Below, piece by piece: positions 16,469 through 25,316 of a stretch of DNA of 64,000 nt. Numbering within the stretch: the stretch's first letter is position 1; each line of letters begins with the position of its first letter. This stretch comes from Tropicimonas_B omnivorans. GTDB lineage: Bacteria > Pseudomonadota > Alphaproteobacteria > Rhodobacterales > Rhodobacteraceae. The stretch covers positions 558,001-622,000 of the forward strand of contig NZ_JAVRHL010000002.1 of assembly GCF_031846565.1 (NCBI RefSeq). Reading direction: 5' to 3'. The position numbers and the translations under genes are program-made. The notes under the pieces are model-generated. The model had not been told where the DNA came from. It did not search any database and saw only the letters and a list, made by a program, of their open reading frames with translations.

Positions 16469-16982
16469 GCAAGCCTCCCTGAGAGATCAGCCTTGGGTGC
16501 GGGAGCAGGGCGCGTCCCGTCGTCAATGCCTGCTTCTAAGGCGATGACCCGTGGCAGGCAATGTCCGAATATGCCGCAGGGGACCGCGTCCCGGCGTCGC
16601 GCCCAGCCACGGACCCCGCGCGGCGGGGCTCGGGAGGCGGCCCCGGGGGGGTAGCCGACCCGCAGGGGACATGCCGGCCGCGACCGTCATCCCGACGGCG
16701 CCGCCGCTGCTGCAGGGACGCGCCGCTGGGGTAAGCATGGGATCCCCGGCTCCGGCGGACCGGGTCTGGAAAGGCATCCGTCCCGCGATCCGGACCCGCT
16801 GCCCCCGGATCGCACGCATGCCCGGCCCCCGGGCGGATCGCTTCCGGCGCCCCCTCGGCCTTTTCTCCCCGTAGAGCCTCATCAACTTCCTGCGCCGACA
16901 TGCGCGTCGGGACGCCCTGCGGCTTGACCCTCGAAGCCGCCCCCACCATGGTCCGCGCGACTTTGATGCAAGGATCCGAGCC
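16469..16982. other. 514-base region without a recognisable gene
   Basis: Divergent region between ctaD and lolC. Open frames exist on both strands (for example 16523-16885 minus and 16551-16874 plus), but their products are Arg/Gly/Pro-rich and resemble no family I know, so I leave them out. It must hold promoters for both neighbours. A TTGACC at 16924-16929 could be a -35 element for lolC, but no convincing -10 follows. Confidence 0.5.
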
Positions 16983-18269
16983 TTGGCTTCCAGCCCTCCC
17001 CCCTTTTCCCGGTTCGAGTGGATGATCGCGTGGCGCTACCTGCGGGCGACGCGCGCAGAGGGTGGCGTCTCCGTCATGACATGGATCAGCCTGATCGGCA
17101 TCGCGCTTGCCGTCTTCGCCCTGATCGCGGTCCTCGCCGTGCGCACGGGGTTCCGGGCGGAGTTCGTGGACACGATCCTCGGCGCCAATGCCCATGTCAC
17201 GCTCTACCAGTCCTCGGCGGTCAACGAGGCGGGGCAGGGTTCCCGCCAGATCGAGGATTACGTGGCCCTCGCCGAACGGGTCGCCGCGGTTCCCGGGGTC
17301 ACCCGCGCCGCGCCGCTGATCAAGGGGCAGGTCATGTCCTCCGCCAACGGACGGACGGCGGGCGTCGAGGTCTACGGGATCACGCTGGAGGATCTCCGGG
17401 GCGTGCCGCGGATCGAAAGCCCCGAGGAATCGCTCGGCGATCTCTCCCGCTTCGACGAGGGCGTCGCCATCGGCTGGGAAGTTGCCGCGTCGCTCGGGGT
17501 CGGGCCGGGAGACATGATCCGCCTGATCTCCCCCGATGGCGTGCGGACGGCCTTCGGCACCTCGCCCCGCGTCAACGCCTACGAGGTGGTCTACGTCTTC
17601 CGCGCAGGCCGCTACGATATCGACCGGACGCGCCTGTACATGCCGTTTGCCGAGGCGCAGTCCTACTTCAACCGCGAGGGCTTCGCCGACGAGCTCGAGG
17701 TCATGGTCGAGGATCCCGACCGCGTGGACGACCTGACGACGGACCTCCTCAGGGCCGGCGGCGAGCGCACGCTGCTCTGGACGTGGCGGGACGCCTCCGG
17801 GTCCTTCCTTCAGGCCCTGAAGATGGAGGACAACGTGATGTTCATCATAATGTCGATCCTCGTGCTGATCGCGGCGATGAACATCGTCTCCGGCCTCATC
17901 ATGCTGGTCAAGAACAAGGGGCGGGACATCGGGATCCTGCGCACCATGGGCCTGACCGAAGGCTCCGTGCTCAGGGTGTTCTTCATCTGCGGCGCGTCGG
18001 TTGGAACGATCGGAACGCTCGCCGGGGTGATCTTCGGCTGTCTCTTCGCGATCTACATCGACCAGATCTTCAACGTGGTGAACTACATCGCCGGCGGCGG
18101 CGTCTGGGATGCCTCGATCCGCGGCATCTATGCGGTGCCCGCCAAGCTGGAGCTCGGGGACGTGATCTCCGCGATCGCGCTGTCGCTCGGTCTGTCCTAC
18201 GTCATCACGATCTTTCCCGCCCGCCGCGCCGCGCGGATGAACCCGGTGGAGGCGCTTCGCTATGAGTGA
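16983..18269 (+). CDS. lolC: Lipoprotein-releasing ABC transporter permease LolC/E
   Basis: Inner-membrane subunit of the Lol system that extracts mature lipoproteins from the inner membrane and hands them to LolA. The 428-residue product has one N-terminal helix (TWISLIGIALAVFALIAVLA), a large periplasmic MacB-like domain (about 50-260) and three C-terminal FtsX helices. A TTG at 16983 is chosen because AAGGA lies 8 bases before it and the resulting N-terminus (FSRFEWMIAWRYLRATR) matches the family. Its stop overlaps the lolD start by eight bases. One LolC/E-type permease per locus is usual in alphaproteobacteria. Confidence 0.93.
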   Translation: MASSPPPFSRFEWMIAWRYLRATRAEGGVSVMTWISLIGIALAVFALIAVLAVRTGFRAEFVDTILGANAHVTLYQSSAVNEAGQGSRQIEDYVALAERVAAVPGVTRAAPLIKGQVMSSANGRTAGVEVYGITLEDLRGVPRIESPEESLGDLSRFDEGVAIGWEVAASLGVGPGDMIRLISPDGVRTAFGTSPRVNAYEVVYVFRAGRYDIDRTRLYMPFAEAQSYFNREGFADELEVMVEDPDRVDDLTTDLLRAGGERTLLWTWRDASGSFLQALKMEDNVMFIIMSILVLIAAMNIVSGLIMLVKNKGRDIGILRTMGLTEGSVLRVFFICGASVGTIGTLAGVIFGCLFAIYIDQIFNVVNYIAGGGVWDASIRGIYAVPAKLELGDVISAIALSLGLSYVITIFPARRAARMNPVEALRYE

Positions 18270-18963
18270 GACCGCGCTGAGCCTCTCCGGCATCGAGAAG
18301 ACCTACAATCGCGGCAAGACCGGCGCCGTCCATGTCCTCTCGGGGGTGGATCTCACGCTGAAGCGGGGCGAGGTCGTCGCTCTCGTCGCACCCTCGGGGG
18401 CCGGCAAGTCGACGCTCCTGCATATCGCCGGCCTTCTCGACACGCCGGACGAAGGCCATGTCAGCGTGGCGGGGCAGGAGCTGACCGGGACGGGGGATGC
18501 GCGTCGTACCGCGGCGCGAAGGGCCGAGATCGGCTTCGTCTACCAGTTCCACCACCTGCTCCCGGAGTTCACCGCGGCAGAGAACATCGTGCTGCCGCAG
18601 CTCGCCAACGGCGCTGCCTGGGCGGAGGCGGAGGCCCGCGCGAAAGAGCTTCTGGGGACGGTTGGCATGGATCACCGCGCCGATCATCGGCCCTCGGCGC
18701 TGTCGGGGGGCGAGCAGCAGCGCGTCGCCTTCTGCCGCGCGCTAGCGAATGCGCCCGCGCTCCTCCTGGCCGACGAGCCGACCGGCAACCTCGACCCGAC
18801 CACGTCCGACACGGTATTCGCCGCCCTGATGAGCCTCGTGCGGGAGACCGGCCTTGCCGCCCTGATCGCGACCCATAACCTCGAGCTTGCGAGCCGCATG
18901 GACCGCGTTCTGCACCTCGACGGCGGCCGTCTGACGGAACGAGGGCGGTCGGGGGCGTCCTGA
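18262..18963 (+). CDS. lolD: Lipoprotein-releasing ABC transporter ATPase LolD
   Basis: ATPase (233 residues) that powers lipoprotein release with the LolC/E permease upstream. Walker A is APSGAGKST, the signature is LSGGEQQRVAFCRAL and Walker B is LLADEPTGNLD, followed by the switch histidine in IATHN. The EPTGNLDP wording is characteristic of the LolD/MacB/FtsE group. It overlaps lolC by eight bases, so stoichiometric translation is likely. Confidence 0.96.
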   Translation: MSETALSLSGIEKTYNRGKTGAVHVLSGVDLTLKRGEVVALVAPSGAGKSTLLHIAGLLDTPDEGHVSVAGQELTGTGDARRTAARRAEIGFVYQFHHLLPEFTAAENIVLPQLANGAAWAEAEARAKELLGTVGMDHRADHRPSALSGGEQQRVAFCRALANAPALLLADEPTGNLDPTTSDTVFAALMSLVRETGLAALIATHNLELASRMDRVLHLDGGRLTERGRSGAS

Positions 18964-19038
18964 TTCGTCGCAAGGGTCACCCCGGATGACGGCCCGGATC
19001 CACCCCGCAACGAGTCGCGCCGGGACCTGCGGTCCGGC

Positions 19039-19995
19039 CTAGGGCCCCTCCCGGAAATCGCTCCGATCGGCGAGCCAATGCTCCGCCATGTCCAGCGCGG
19101 CGCCCCTGCGGCGGGCGCTGTTGGAGAGGGAGAGGAGATCCATCGAGAGCTTCACGCCGGTCCAGAAGCGCAGGAGGCCGGGCGGGTGCTCGTCCAGAAG
19201 ACCCGTGGAGAGAAGCGCGTCCAGCGCCACCGGATCCACGCCCCAGAGCGGCCGCGGCACGGGATGGGCGGTCGAGGTGAAGACGAGCATGGTGGCGACG
19301 TCCCGCACGACCGGCCAGTGCGTGACGAGGGAGAGGTCGACGCCCCAGACAGCCGTCTCGTCCATCAGCATGTTCAAGGGTGTGAAGTCGCCGTGGATCA
19401 GCGCCTGCCGGATGATCCGGTCGCTGAGGACGGGAACCTGTTCGGCGAGGCGATCAGCAATGGCCCCCGTGACGGCGCGCGTCGCGGCATCGCGCCCGGT
19501 GGCGGCGGCCTCGGCGCGGTTCTTTGCCCAGAAGCGCACGCCGAACGTCACCTCCTTCTCGCTGCCCGCGGCATAAGCGCCGAGCCAGCCGGCGGCCCGC
19601 GACAGGAGCACGCGCCGCGCGCTTTCATCCGCCTCGGCCAGCAGGTCCTGAAGACGGCGCCCCGGCACCCGCTCGATCACGGCAAGCCCCTCGTCCGGGG
19701 CGAAGTGGACGGGGCGGGGAACACGGAAGGGACCGCTCTGCATCCGCGGCAGCCGGCGCGCGAGGGCAGCCTCCATCCGCTTCACTTCGTCCGCGCCGCC
19801 GGGGCCATCCACGAACTTGGCGATCACGGGGGCGCCGTTCAGCCGGGCTGAGATCACAACGCGGCCGGGCTTGGCCTGCAGGCTGTCGCCGATCACGAGG
19901 CCGGAAAGCTCTGGAATCGTCCGGGAGAGGGCGGCAAGGCGCGCCTGCCCTCGGGCCATCATCTCCAGCTTGTCGAGAAAGGACAATTTCGCCAA
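19039..19995 (-). CDS. APH-like phosphotransferase/kinase
   Basis: A 318-residue protein of the aminoglycoside-phosphotransferase/choline-kinase fold. The catalytic loop LIHGDFTPLNML (H-G-D-x-x-x-x-N) and the following metal-binding W-G-V-D segment are clear. An N-terminal lobe has a likely ATP-lysine in APVIAKFVDG. The substrate is unknown; related proteins phosphorylate sugars of lipopolysaccharide or small metabolites. It is convergent with lolD and starts 21 bases after the stop of the lipoprotein gene on the same strand, so the two may be co-transcribed. Confidence 0.8.
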   Translation of the reverse strand: MAKLSFLDKLEMMARGQARLAALSRTIPELSGLVIGDSLQAKPGRVVISARLNGAPVIAKFVDGPGGADEVKRMEAALARRLPRMQSGPFRVPRPVHFAPDEGLAVIERVPGRRLQDLLAEADESARRVLLSRAAGWLGAYAAGSEKEVTFGVRFWAKNRAEAAATGRDAATRAVTGAIADRLAEQVPVLSDRIIRQALIHGDFTPLNMLMDETAVWGVDLSLVTHWPVVRDVATMLVFTSTAHPVPRPLWGVDPVALDALLSTGLLDEHPPGLLRFWTGVKLSMDLLSLSNSARRRGAALDMAEHWLADRSDFREGP

Positions 19996-20016
19996 GCGCG
20001 GGCCTCCGGGGGGGGG

Positions 20017-20688
20017 TCAGGAACAGATACCGCGGATCTCGGCATCCGCATAGGGAATCATGATCCGGCCCGCCCGCTCGCGGTCGGCGAGGCCGGGGAA
20101 CTGGGGGGTCAGGAGTGCCCTCAGACGCGCCGTGCGGGCGCCCTCGGGATCGAGCGCGCGGCAGCAGACATATTCCTCGACGATGCTGGCCTGCTGCTCG
20201 TAGGGGTAATCGAGAAAGGGCCGCTCGCCGGCCACGTCGAACAGGTAGGGATCCTCGGCCTCGACCTGCTCCCCAACGGCGCGGAGCGGATTGTAGCCCG
20301 TCACCTCGCGGGCCTGCCATTGCCAGACATGGGTCAGCTCATGGGCGAGGAGCATGGCCTGGGGCAGGGGAAGCGTCTCTGGATAGCTCGCGACCCAGTC
20401 GTCCCGCTGGTAGCTCTCCGCCACGAACATTCGGCTGCCCAAGACGAAGGCGGCGGTGGAGACCTCCACCGAGGGGCCTTCCTCCGGCGGCCAGATCCGC
20501 TCCCGGCAGGCAAGCTGCGGTCTGGGCGGGCGCTCGAACACGATCCCGCCGATCAGTGCGCCGTCATGGAAGCGGACGCGGGATGTGTCCACCGCCGCTC
20601 CGTGCACCGTATCGATGAAGGCCCGCTCGTTCTGCGTCATCGGCCGCGCGCAGGCGGCCAGCAGGATCAGAAGGAGGAGCGCGCGCAT
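20017..20688 (-). CDS. Lipoprotein with HExxH zinc-protease motif
   Basis: A 223-residue protein with a lipoprotein signal (LLLILLAAC, Cys about residue 13). It has the sequence LLAHELTHVWQWQ, an HExxH zinc motif followed by the W-Q-W-Q pattern seen in DUF4157/eCIS-core-type domains, and later an E-E-Y-V-C-C-R segment that may give the third ligand. It probably sits on the periplasmic face of a membrane. It lies between parE and the APH-like kinase, all on the minus strand. Peptidase activity is inferred from the motif only. Confidence 0.75.
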   Translation of the reverse strand: MRALLLLILLAACARPMTQNERAFIDTVHGAAVDTSRVRFHDGALIGGIVFERPPRPQLACRERIWPPEEGPSVEVSTAAFVLGSRMFVAESYQRDDWVASYPETLPLPQAMLLAHELTHVWQWQAREVTGYNPLRAVGEQVEAEDPYLFDVAGERPFLDYPYEQQASIVEEYVCCRALDPEGARTARLRALLTPQFPGLADRERAGRIMIPYADAEIRGICS

Positions 20689-20724
20689 TGAGCCGGGGTC
20701 CGCTGGACCGAGAAGGAGACGCCC

Positions 20725-22683
20725 TCAGACATCGAGCTCTTCCACGAACTTGGCGTTCTGCTGGATGTAGTCGAAGCGCATCTCGGGCTTCTTGCCCATC
20801 AGGCGCTCGACGAGATCCCCCGTTTCTCCGGCCACGTCCTCATCGATGGAGATGCGGATGAGCCGGCGGCTCACGGGGTCCATCGTGGTCTCCTTAAGGT
20901 CCTTGGCATCCATTTCGCCGAGCCCCTTGAAGCGGGAGACGTCGATCTTGCCGCGCCCGCCGAGCCCCTTTTCCACCGCGGCGTCGCGCTCCGCCTGATC
21001 GAGGCAATAGACGCGCTTCGCCCCTTGCGTGAGGCGGAAGAGCGGGGGGCAGGCAAGGTAGAGGTGCCCGGCATCGATCATCGGGCGCATCTGCGAGAAG
21101 AAGAAAGTCATCAGCAGGGAGGCGATATGCGCGCCGTCCACGTCCGCATCGGTCATGATGATGATCTTGTCGTAGCGAAGGTCATCCAGCCGGAAGCGGG
21201 ACCCGAGGCCGACGCCCATCGCCTGGCAGAGGTCCGAGATTTCCTGGTTCGCGCCCATCTTCGAGGAGGCGGCGCCGAGGACGTTCAGGATCTTGCCCCG
21301 GAGCGGCAGGAGTGCCTGCGTCTTGCGGTCCCGCGCCATCTTGGCGGATCCGCCGGCGCTGTCGCCCTCGACGATGAAGAGTTCGGTGCCGGCGCGGTTC
21401 GTCGCGGAGCAGTCCACGAGCTTGCCCGGCAGGCGAAGTTTCTTCGTCGCGGTCTTGCGCGCGGTTTCCTTTTCCTGCCGGCGGCGGATCCGCTCCTCGG
21501 CGCGCAGGACGAGGAAGTCGAGAATCGCCCCGGCACTCTTGGTATCCGTCGCGAGCCAGTGGTCGAAATGGTCCCGCACGGCGCCTTCGACCATGCGCTG
21601 CGCCTCGGTGGTGGCAAGCCGGTCCTTGGTCTGGCCGACGAATTCAGGCTCGCGGATGAAACAGGAGACGAGGGCGCAGCCGCCGGTGGTCAGGTCGTCC
21701 CGCGTGATCTGCGCGGCCTTGCGGTTTCCGGCGAGCTCGCCGTAGGCCTTCAGCCCCTTGAGAAGCGCGGCCCAGAAACCCGCCTCGTGGGTGCCACCCT
21801 CTGGGGTCGGGACCGTGTTGCAATAGGACTGGATGAACCCGTCCTTCGCCGGCGTCCAGTTCACCGCCCATTCGACGGAGCCGGGCTGGCCGTACTTCTC
21901 CTGGAACGAGACCTTCCCGGCGAACGGCGCGTCGGCGTAGGTCGTCGAGCCTTCGAGTTGCTCGCCGAGGTAGTCGGACAGGCCGCCCGGGAAGTGGAAC
22001 GTGGCCTCCTGCGGCGTGTCACCGTCGGGGATCGCGGATTTCCACCGAATCTCCACGCCGGAGAAGAGGTAGGCCTTGGACTTCACCATATTCATCAGCC
22101 GCGAAGGCCGGAAGCGGTGAGCGCCGAAGATCTCCTCATCGGCGTGGAAGGTCACGGTGGTGCCGCGCCGGTTGGGGGCGGCCCCGACATGCGCCACCGG
22201 CCCGAGCGGCTTGCCGCGGGAAAACTCCTGAACGTAGAGTTCGCGGTTCCGCGCCACCTCGATGCGGACATGGTCGGACAGCGCGTTCACCACCGAGATG
22301 CCGACGCCGTGGAGGCCGCCCGACGTCTGGTAGGCCTTGCCGTCGAACTTGCCGCCGGCATGGAGTGTGCAGAGGATCACCTCGAGGGCGGACTTGTCCG
22401 GGAATTTCGGGTGCGGATCCACCGGGATGCCGCGGCCATTGTCCCGCACGGTGATGGAATGGTCGGCGTTCACCTCAACTTCGATGCGCGTGGCGTGGCC
22501 TGCCACGGCCTCGTCCATCGAGTTGTCGAGCACTTCGGCGACGAGATGATGCAGCGCGCGCTCGTCCGTGCCGCCGATATACATGCCGGGCCGTTTGCGC
22601 ACCGGCTCGAGCCCTTCGAGCACCTCGATCGAGGAGGCGTCGTAGGCGGGCACATCCTGCGCGGAAAGAAGATCGTCGGCCAT
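20725..22683 (-). CDS. parE: DNA topoisomerase IV subunit B
   Basis: ATPase subunit (652 residues) of topoisomerase IV, which unlinks daughter chromosomes. It has the GHKL ATP-binding domain with RPGMYIGG, EVLDNSMDEAVAG and the glycine motif GGLHGVGISVVNALS. The TOPRIM domain follows with EGDSAGGSAK and the metal-binding IMTDADVDGAHI, then a C-terminal domain with RFKGLGEMDAKDL. The length and the tight C-terminus fit ParE rather than GyrB (about 800). The partner parC is outside the window. Confidence 0.95.
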   Translation of the reverse strand: MADDLLSAQDVPAYDASSIEVLEGLEPVRKRPGMYIGGTDERALHHLVAEVLDNSMDEAVAGHATRIEVEVNADHSITVRDNGRGIPVDPHPKFPDKSALEVILCTLHAGGKFDGKAYQTSGGLHGVGISVVNALSDHVRIEVARNRELYVQEFSRGKPLGPVAHVGAAPNRRGTTVTFHADEEIFGAHRFRPSRLMNMVKSKAYLFSGVEIRWKSAIPDGDTPQEATFHFPGGLSDYLGEQLEGSTTYADAPFAGKVSFQEKYGQPGSVEWAVNWTPAKDGFIQSYCNTVPTPEGGTHEAGFWAALLKGLKAYGELAGNRKAAQITRDDLTTGGCALVSCFIREPEFVGQTKDRLATTEAQRMVEGAVRDHFDHWLATDTKSAGAILDFLVLRAEERIRRRQEKETARKTATKKLRLPGKLVDCSATNRAGTELFIVEGDSAGGSAKMARDRKTQALLPLRGKILNVLGAASSKMGANQEISDLCQAMGVGLGSRFRLDDLRYDKIIIMTDADVDGAHIASLLMTFFFSQMRPMIDAGHLYLACPPLFRLTQGAKRVYCLDQAERDAAVEKGLGGRGKIDVSRFKGLGEMDAKDLKETTMDPVSRRLIRISIDEDVAGETGDLVERLMGKKPEMRFDYIQQNAKFVEELDV

Positions 22684-22840
22684 TGATGCTGCTCTTTTCG
22701 TTCTGGATTTGCCCCCATGGTATCCCGACGCGCGTCCCGCCGCAAAGGCTTCCGGCGGGGCGCGGGGTCAAGATGACGCCAGGGGGATGACGTGCGCCGC
22801 CCGGCGCCTATCCTTGGGGCGAACCATCGGGGAGCGAGAG

Positions 22841-23731
22841 ATGCGCATTTTCTTCACGGGCGGCAGCGGCAAGGCGGGGCGTCATGCGATCCCGGTGCTG
22901 AAGGCCGCCGGCCATACCATCGTCAACGCGGACCGCGCCCCCTTAGGTCTGGACGGGGTGGACGATCTGAACGTCGATCTGACCGATGGCGGGCAGGTGT
23001 GGAATGCGCTGACGATGATCGGCAATCTCGGCGAGCTCGATGGCGAGGCGCCGCCCCGCTTCGACGCGGTGGTGCATTTCGCCGCGACCCCGCGCATCTT
23101 GATCGAGCCGGACGACGCCACTTATCGCAACAACGTGCTGTCCACCTACAATGTCATCGAGGCGGCGGTGAAGCTCGGGATCCCGAAGGTCATCTTCGCG
23201 TCCTCCGAAACGACCTACGGCATCTGCTTCGCCCGCGGCGAGATGAAGCCGGACTACGTGCCGGTGGACGAGGATCACCCCACCGTTCCCCATGACAGCT
23301 ACGGGATGTCCAAGGTGACGGGGGAGGTCATCGGCCGCTCCTTCCAGGCCCGAAGCGGGACGGACATCTACGGTCTGCGGATCAACAACGTCATCGAACC
23401 GCACGAATACGAACGGGATTTCCCCGCCTATGTCGAGGATCCGGACCTGCGGCGGCGCAACATCTTCGCCTATATCGACGCGCGGGACCTCGGCCATGCG
23501 GTGGAGCGATGCCTGCAGACGGACGGGCTGGGCTACCGGGTCTTCAACATCGCCAACGCCGACCCCTCCGTCGATCTGACCTCGGCCGAAATCGCGGAGC
23601 GCTGGTACGGCGGCGTTCCGATGCGCCGCGAGATGGGCGAGCGGGAGACGTTCTACGACATCACCCGAGCGCGGGAGGAGCTGGGCTTCGAGCCCAAATA
23701 CGACTGGCGCGAGGAACTGGGACGCTCGTAG
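22841..23731 (+). CDS. NAD-dependent epimerase/dehydratase
   Basis: A 296-residue extended SDR enzyme. The N-terminal nucleotide motif is GGSGKAGRH (a variant of GxxGxxG), the acidic residue in NAD follows, and the catalytic pair is Y-G-M-S-K with an upstream serine in ASSETTYG. Length and pattern suit a sugar-nucleotide or uronate dehydrogenase; the substrate cannot be told. ATG 22841 is preceded by GGAGCGAG, and upstream in-frame codons have no such site. It is divergent from parE and has no clear operon partner. Confidence 0.85.
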   Translation: MRIFFTGGSGKAGRHAIPVLKAAGHTIVNADRAPLGLDGVDDLNVDLTDGGQVWNALTMIGNLGELDGEAPPRFDAVVHFAATPRILIEPDDATYRNNVLSTYNVIEAAVKLGIPKVIFASSETTYGICFARGEMKPDYVPVDEDHPTVPHDSYGMSKVTGEVIGRSFQARSGTDIYGLRINNVIEPHEYERDFPAYVEDPDLRRRNIFAYIDARDLGHAVERCLQTDGLGYRVFNIANADPSVDLTSAEIAERWYGGVPMRREMGERETFYDITRAREELGFEPKYDWREELGRS

Positions 23732-23860
23732 AGGCCGGCGCGCGGCCTCACGGGGCCGCGGAGCGCGGAGGGTCGAACCTCTAGAAGGGCGGCTGGTGAT
23801 GTGCCCGCTCACGCGAACGGTCCTTGCCGGGCACTCCGCGCGGGATTAGGAGCCGGCGCC

Positions 23861-25225
23861 ATGACGGATCGCCTCTCCATAGCCGGACACGCGCGGGCCC
23901 TCCTTGGCCTCGGGCTGCCGCTTGTCGGGGCCAATCTGGGCATGTTCGTGATCGGCATGACGGACACGGCCATGCTCGGACGCTACAGCGTCGAGGCGCT
24001 GGCGGCCGGGGTGCTCGGGCAGTCCTTCTTCATCATGTTCTTTCTCTTCGGAGCGGGGTTCGCTCAGGCGGTCCTGCCGATGGTCGCGGCGCAGCCCGAA
24101 ACTGCGGAAGGGCGGCTACAGGTGCGCCGTGTGATGAGGATGGGGCTCTGGCTCTCCGTCATCTTCTCGCTCGTCCTTCTGCCGCTCTTCTGGTTCTCGG
24201 GCTCGCTCCTTCTCGCGCTCGGGCAGGAGCCGCGGGTCGCGGCGCTGACGGCGGACTACCTGCGAATCGTCGGGCCCGGTCTCGTGCCGGCGCTCGCGGT
24301 GATGGTGCTGAAAAGCTACCTCTCCGCCCTCGAACGCACGCAGATATCGCTCTGGGTCACGGTCGGAGCGGTGGTCGTGAACATCGCCGTCAACTGGGTG
24401 CTGATCTTCGGCAATCTCGGAGCGCCGGAGCTGGGCGTCCGGGGGGCAGCGCTGGCCTCCGTCTCCGTGCATCTCGTCTCGCTTCTCGGCCTTGCGCTCT
24501 ATGCGCAGCACGTCTTTCCGGGGCAGGCGCTCTTCGCGCGGCTCTGGGTGCCCGACGGGGCGGTCTTCTGGCAGGTGTTCCGGCTCGGCTGGCCGATCGG
24601 ACTGACCCAACTCGCCGAGGTCGGCCTGTTCTCGGCGACGGCCGTCATGATCGGCTGGCTGGGCGCCGTCCCGCTGGCCGCCCACGGGATCGCGCTCCAG
24701 ATCGCCACCGCGACCTTCGTGGTCCACTTGGGCCTGTCGAGCGCGGCCACGATCCGGGCCGGTCGGGCCTTCGGCCTCGGAGATATGGCCCATCTGCGGC
24801 GCGGCGCCGTGGCCGCGCTCGGGCTGTCGGGCCTGATGGTGCTGCTGACGGTCGCCGTCTTCCTCCTGGCGCCCGAGCCGCTGATGGTGCCCTTCCTCGA
24901 TCCCGAGGATCCGCAGCGGCCGCGCATCGTCGCCCTCGGGACGTCTCTTATCGCCGTCGCGGCCCTCTTTCAGATGGCGGATGCGGCCCAGGTCATGGCG
25001 CTGGGGTTCCTGCGCGGGATGCAGGACACCCGGGTGCCGATGATCTACGCCACCATCGCCTACTGGCTCGTCGGTCTGCCGGCGAGCTACATCCTCGGCT
25101 TTCCGCTCGGCCTCGGCGCGCCCGGGGTCTGGGGCGGGCTGGTGATCGGCCTCGCGGTCGCGGCGATCCTGCTGATGCTGCGCTTCTGGCGGTCCGGGCG
25201 GGTCCCGGGCCCGCAGCCCGGCTGA
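23861..25225 (+). CDS. MATE family multidrug efflux transporter
   Basis: A 454-residue inner-membrane protein with 12 predicted helices in two MatE repeats. The first begins GLGLPLVGANLGMFVIGMTDTAMLG, the second WPIGLTQLAEVGLFSATAVMIGW. It is of the NorM branch, which exports cationic compounds using Na+ or H+ gradients. ATG 23861 has an AGGAG ribosome-binding site; an open frame 60 bases upstream lacks one. No regulator adjoins it. Confidence 0.93.
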   Translation: MTDRLSIAGHARALLGLGLPLVGANLGMFVIGMTDTAMLGRYSVEALAAGVLGQSFFIMFFLFGAGFAQAVLPMVAAQPETAEGRLQVRRVMRMGLWLSVIFSLVLLPLFWFSGSLLLALGQEPRVAALTADYLRIVGPGLVPALAVMVLKSYLSALERTQISLWVTVGAVVVNIAVNWVLIFGNLGAPELGVRGAALASVSVHLVSLLGLALYAQHVFPGQALFARLWVPDGAVFWQVFRLGWPIGLTQLAEVGLFSATAVMIGWLGAVPLAAHGIALQIATATFVVHLGLSSAATIRAGRAFGLGDMAHLRRGAVAALGLSGLMVLLTVAVFLLAPEPLMVPFLDPEDPQRPRIVALGTSLIAVAALFQMADAAQVMALGFLRGMQDTRVPMIYATIAYWLVGLPASYILGFPLGLGAPGVWGGLVIGLAVAAILLMLRFWRSGRVPGPQPG

Positions 25226-25316
25226 GGCGGGACCCCCGGTAATAAAGCCCTGTGCGACCGGCGACGGGATGGGTAGTCTCCCGCTCGAGACAGACCGGGA
25301 CGAAGGACGCGACGCC

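Noticed and set aside
14462..16654. 730-codon plus-strand frame opposite ctaD
   Set aside because: It is antisense to a certain gene; the protein is dominated by His, Arg, Asp and Glu repeats typical of antisense to high-GC membrane genes.
16523..16885. Two small open frames between ctaD and lolC
   Set aside because: Both products are Arg/Gly/Pro-rich with no family resemblance or convincing ribosome-binding site.
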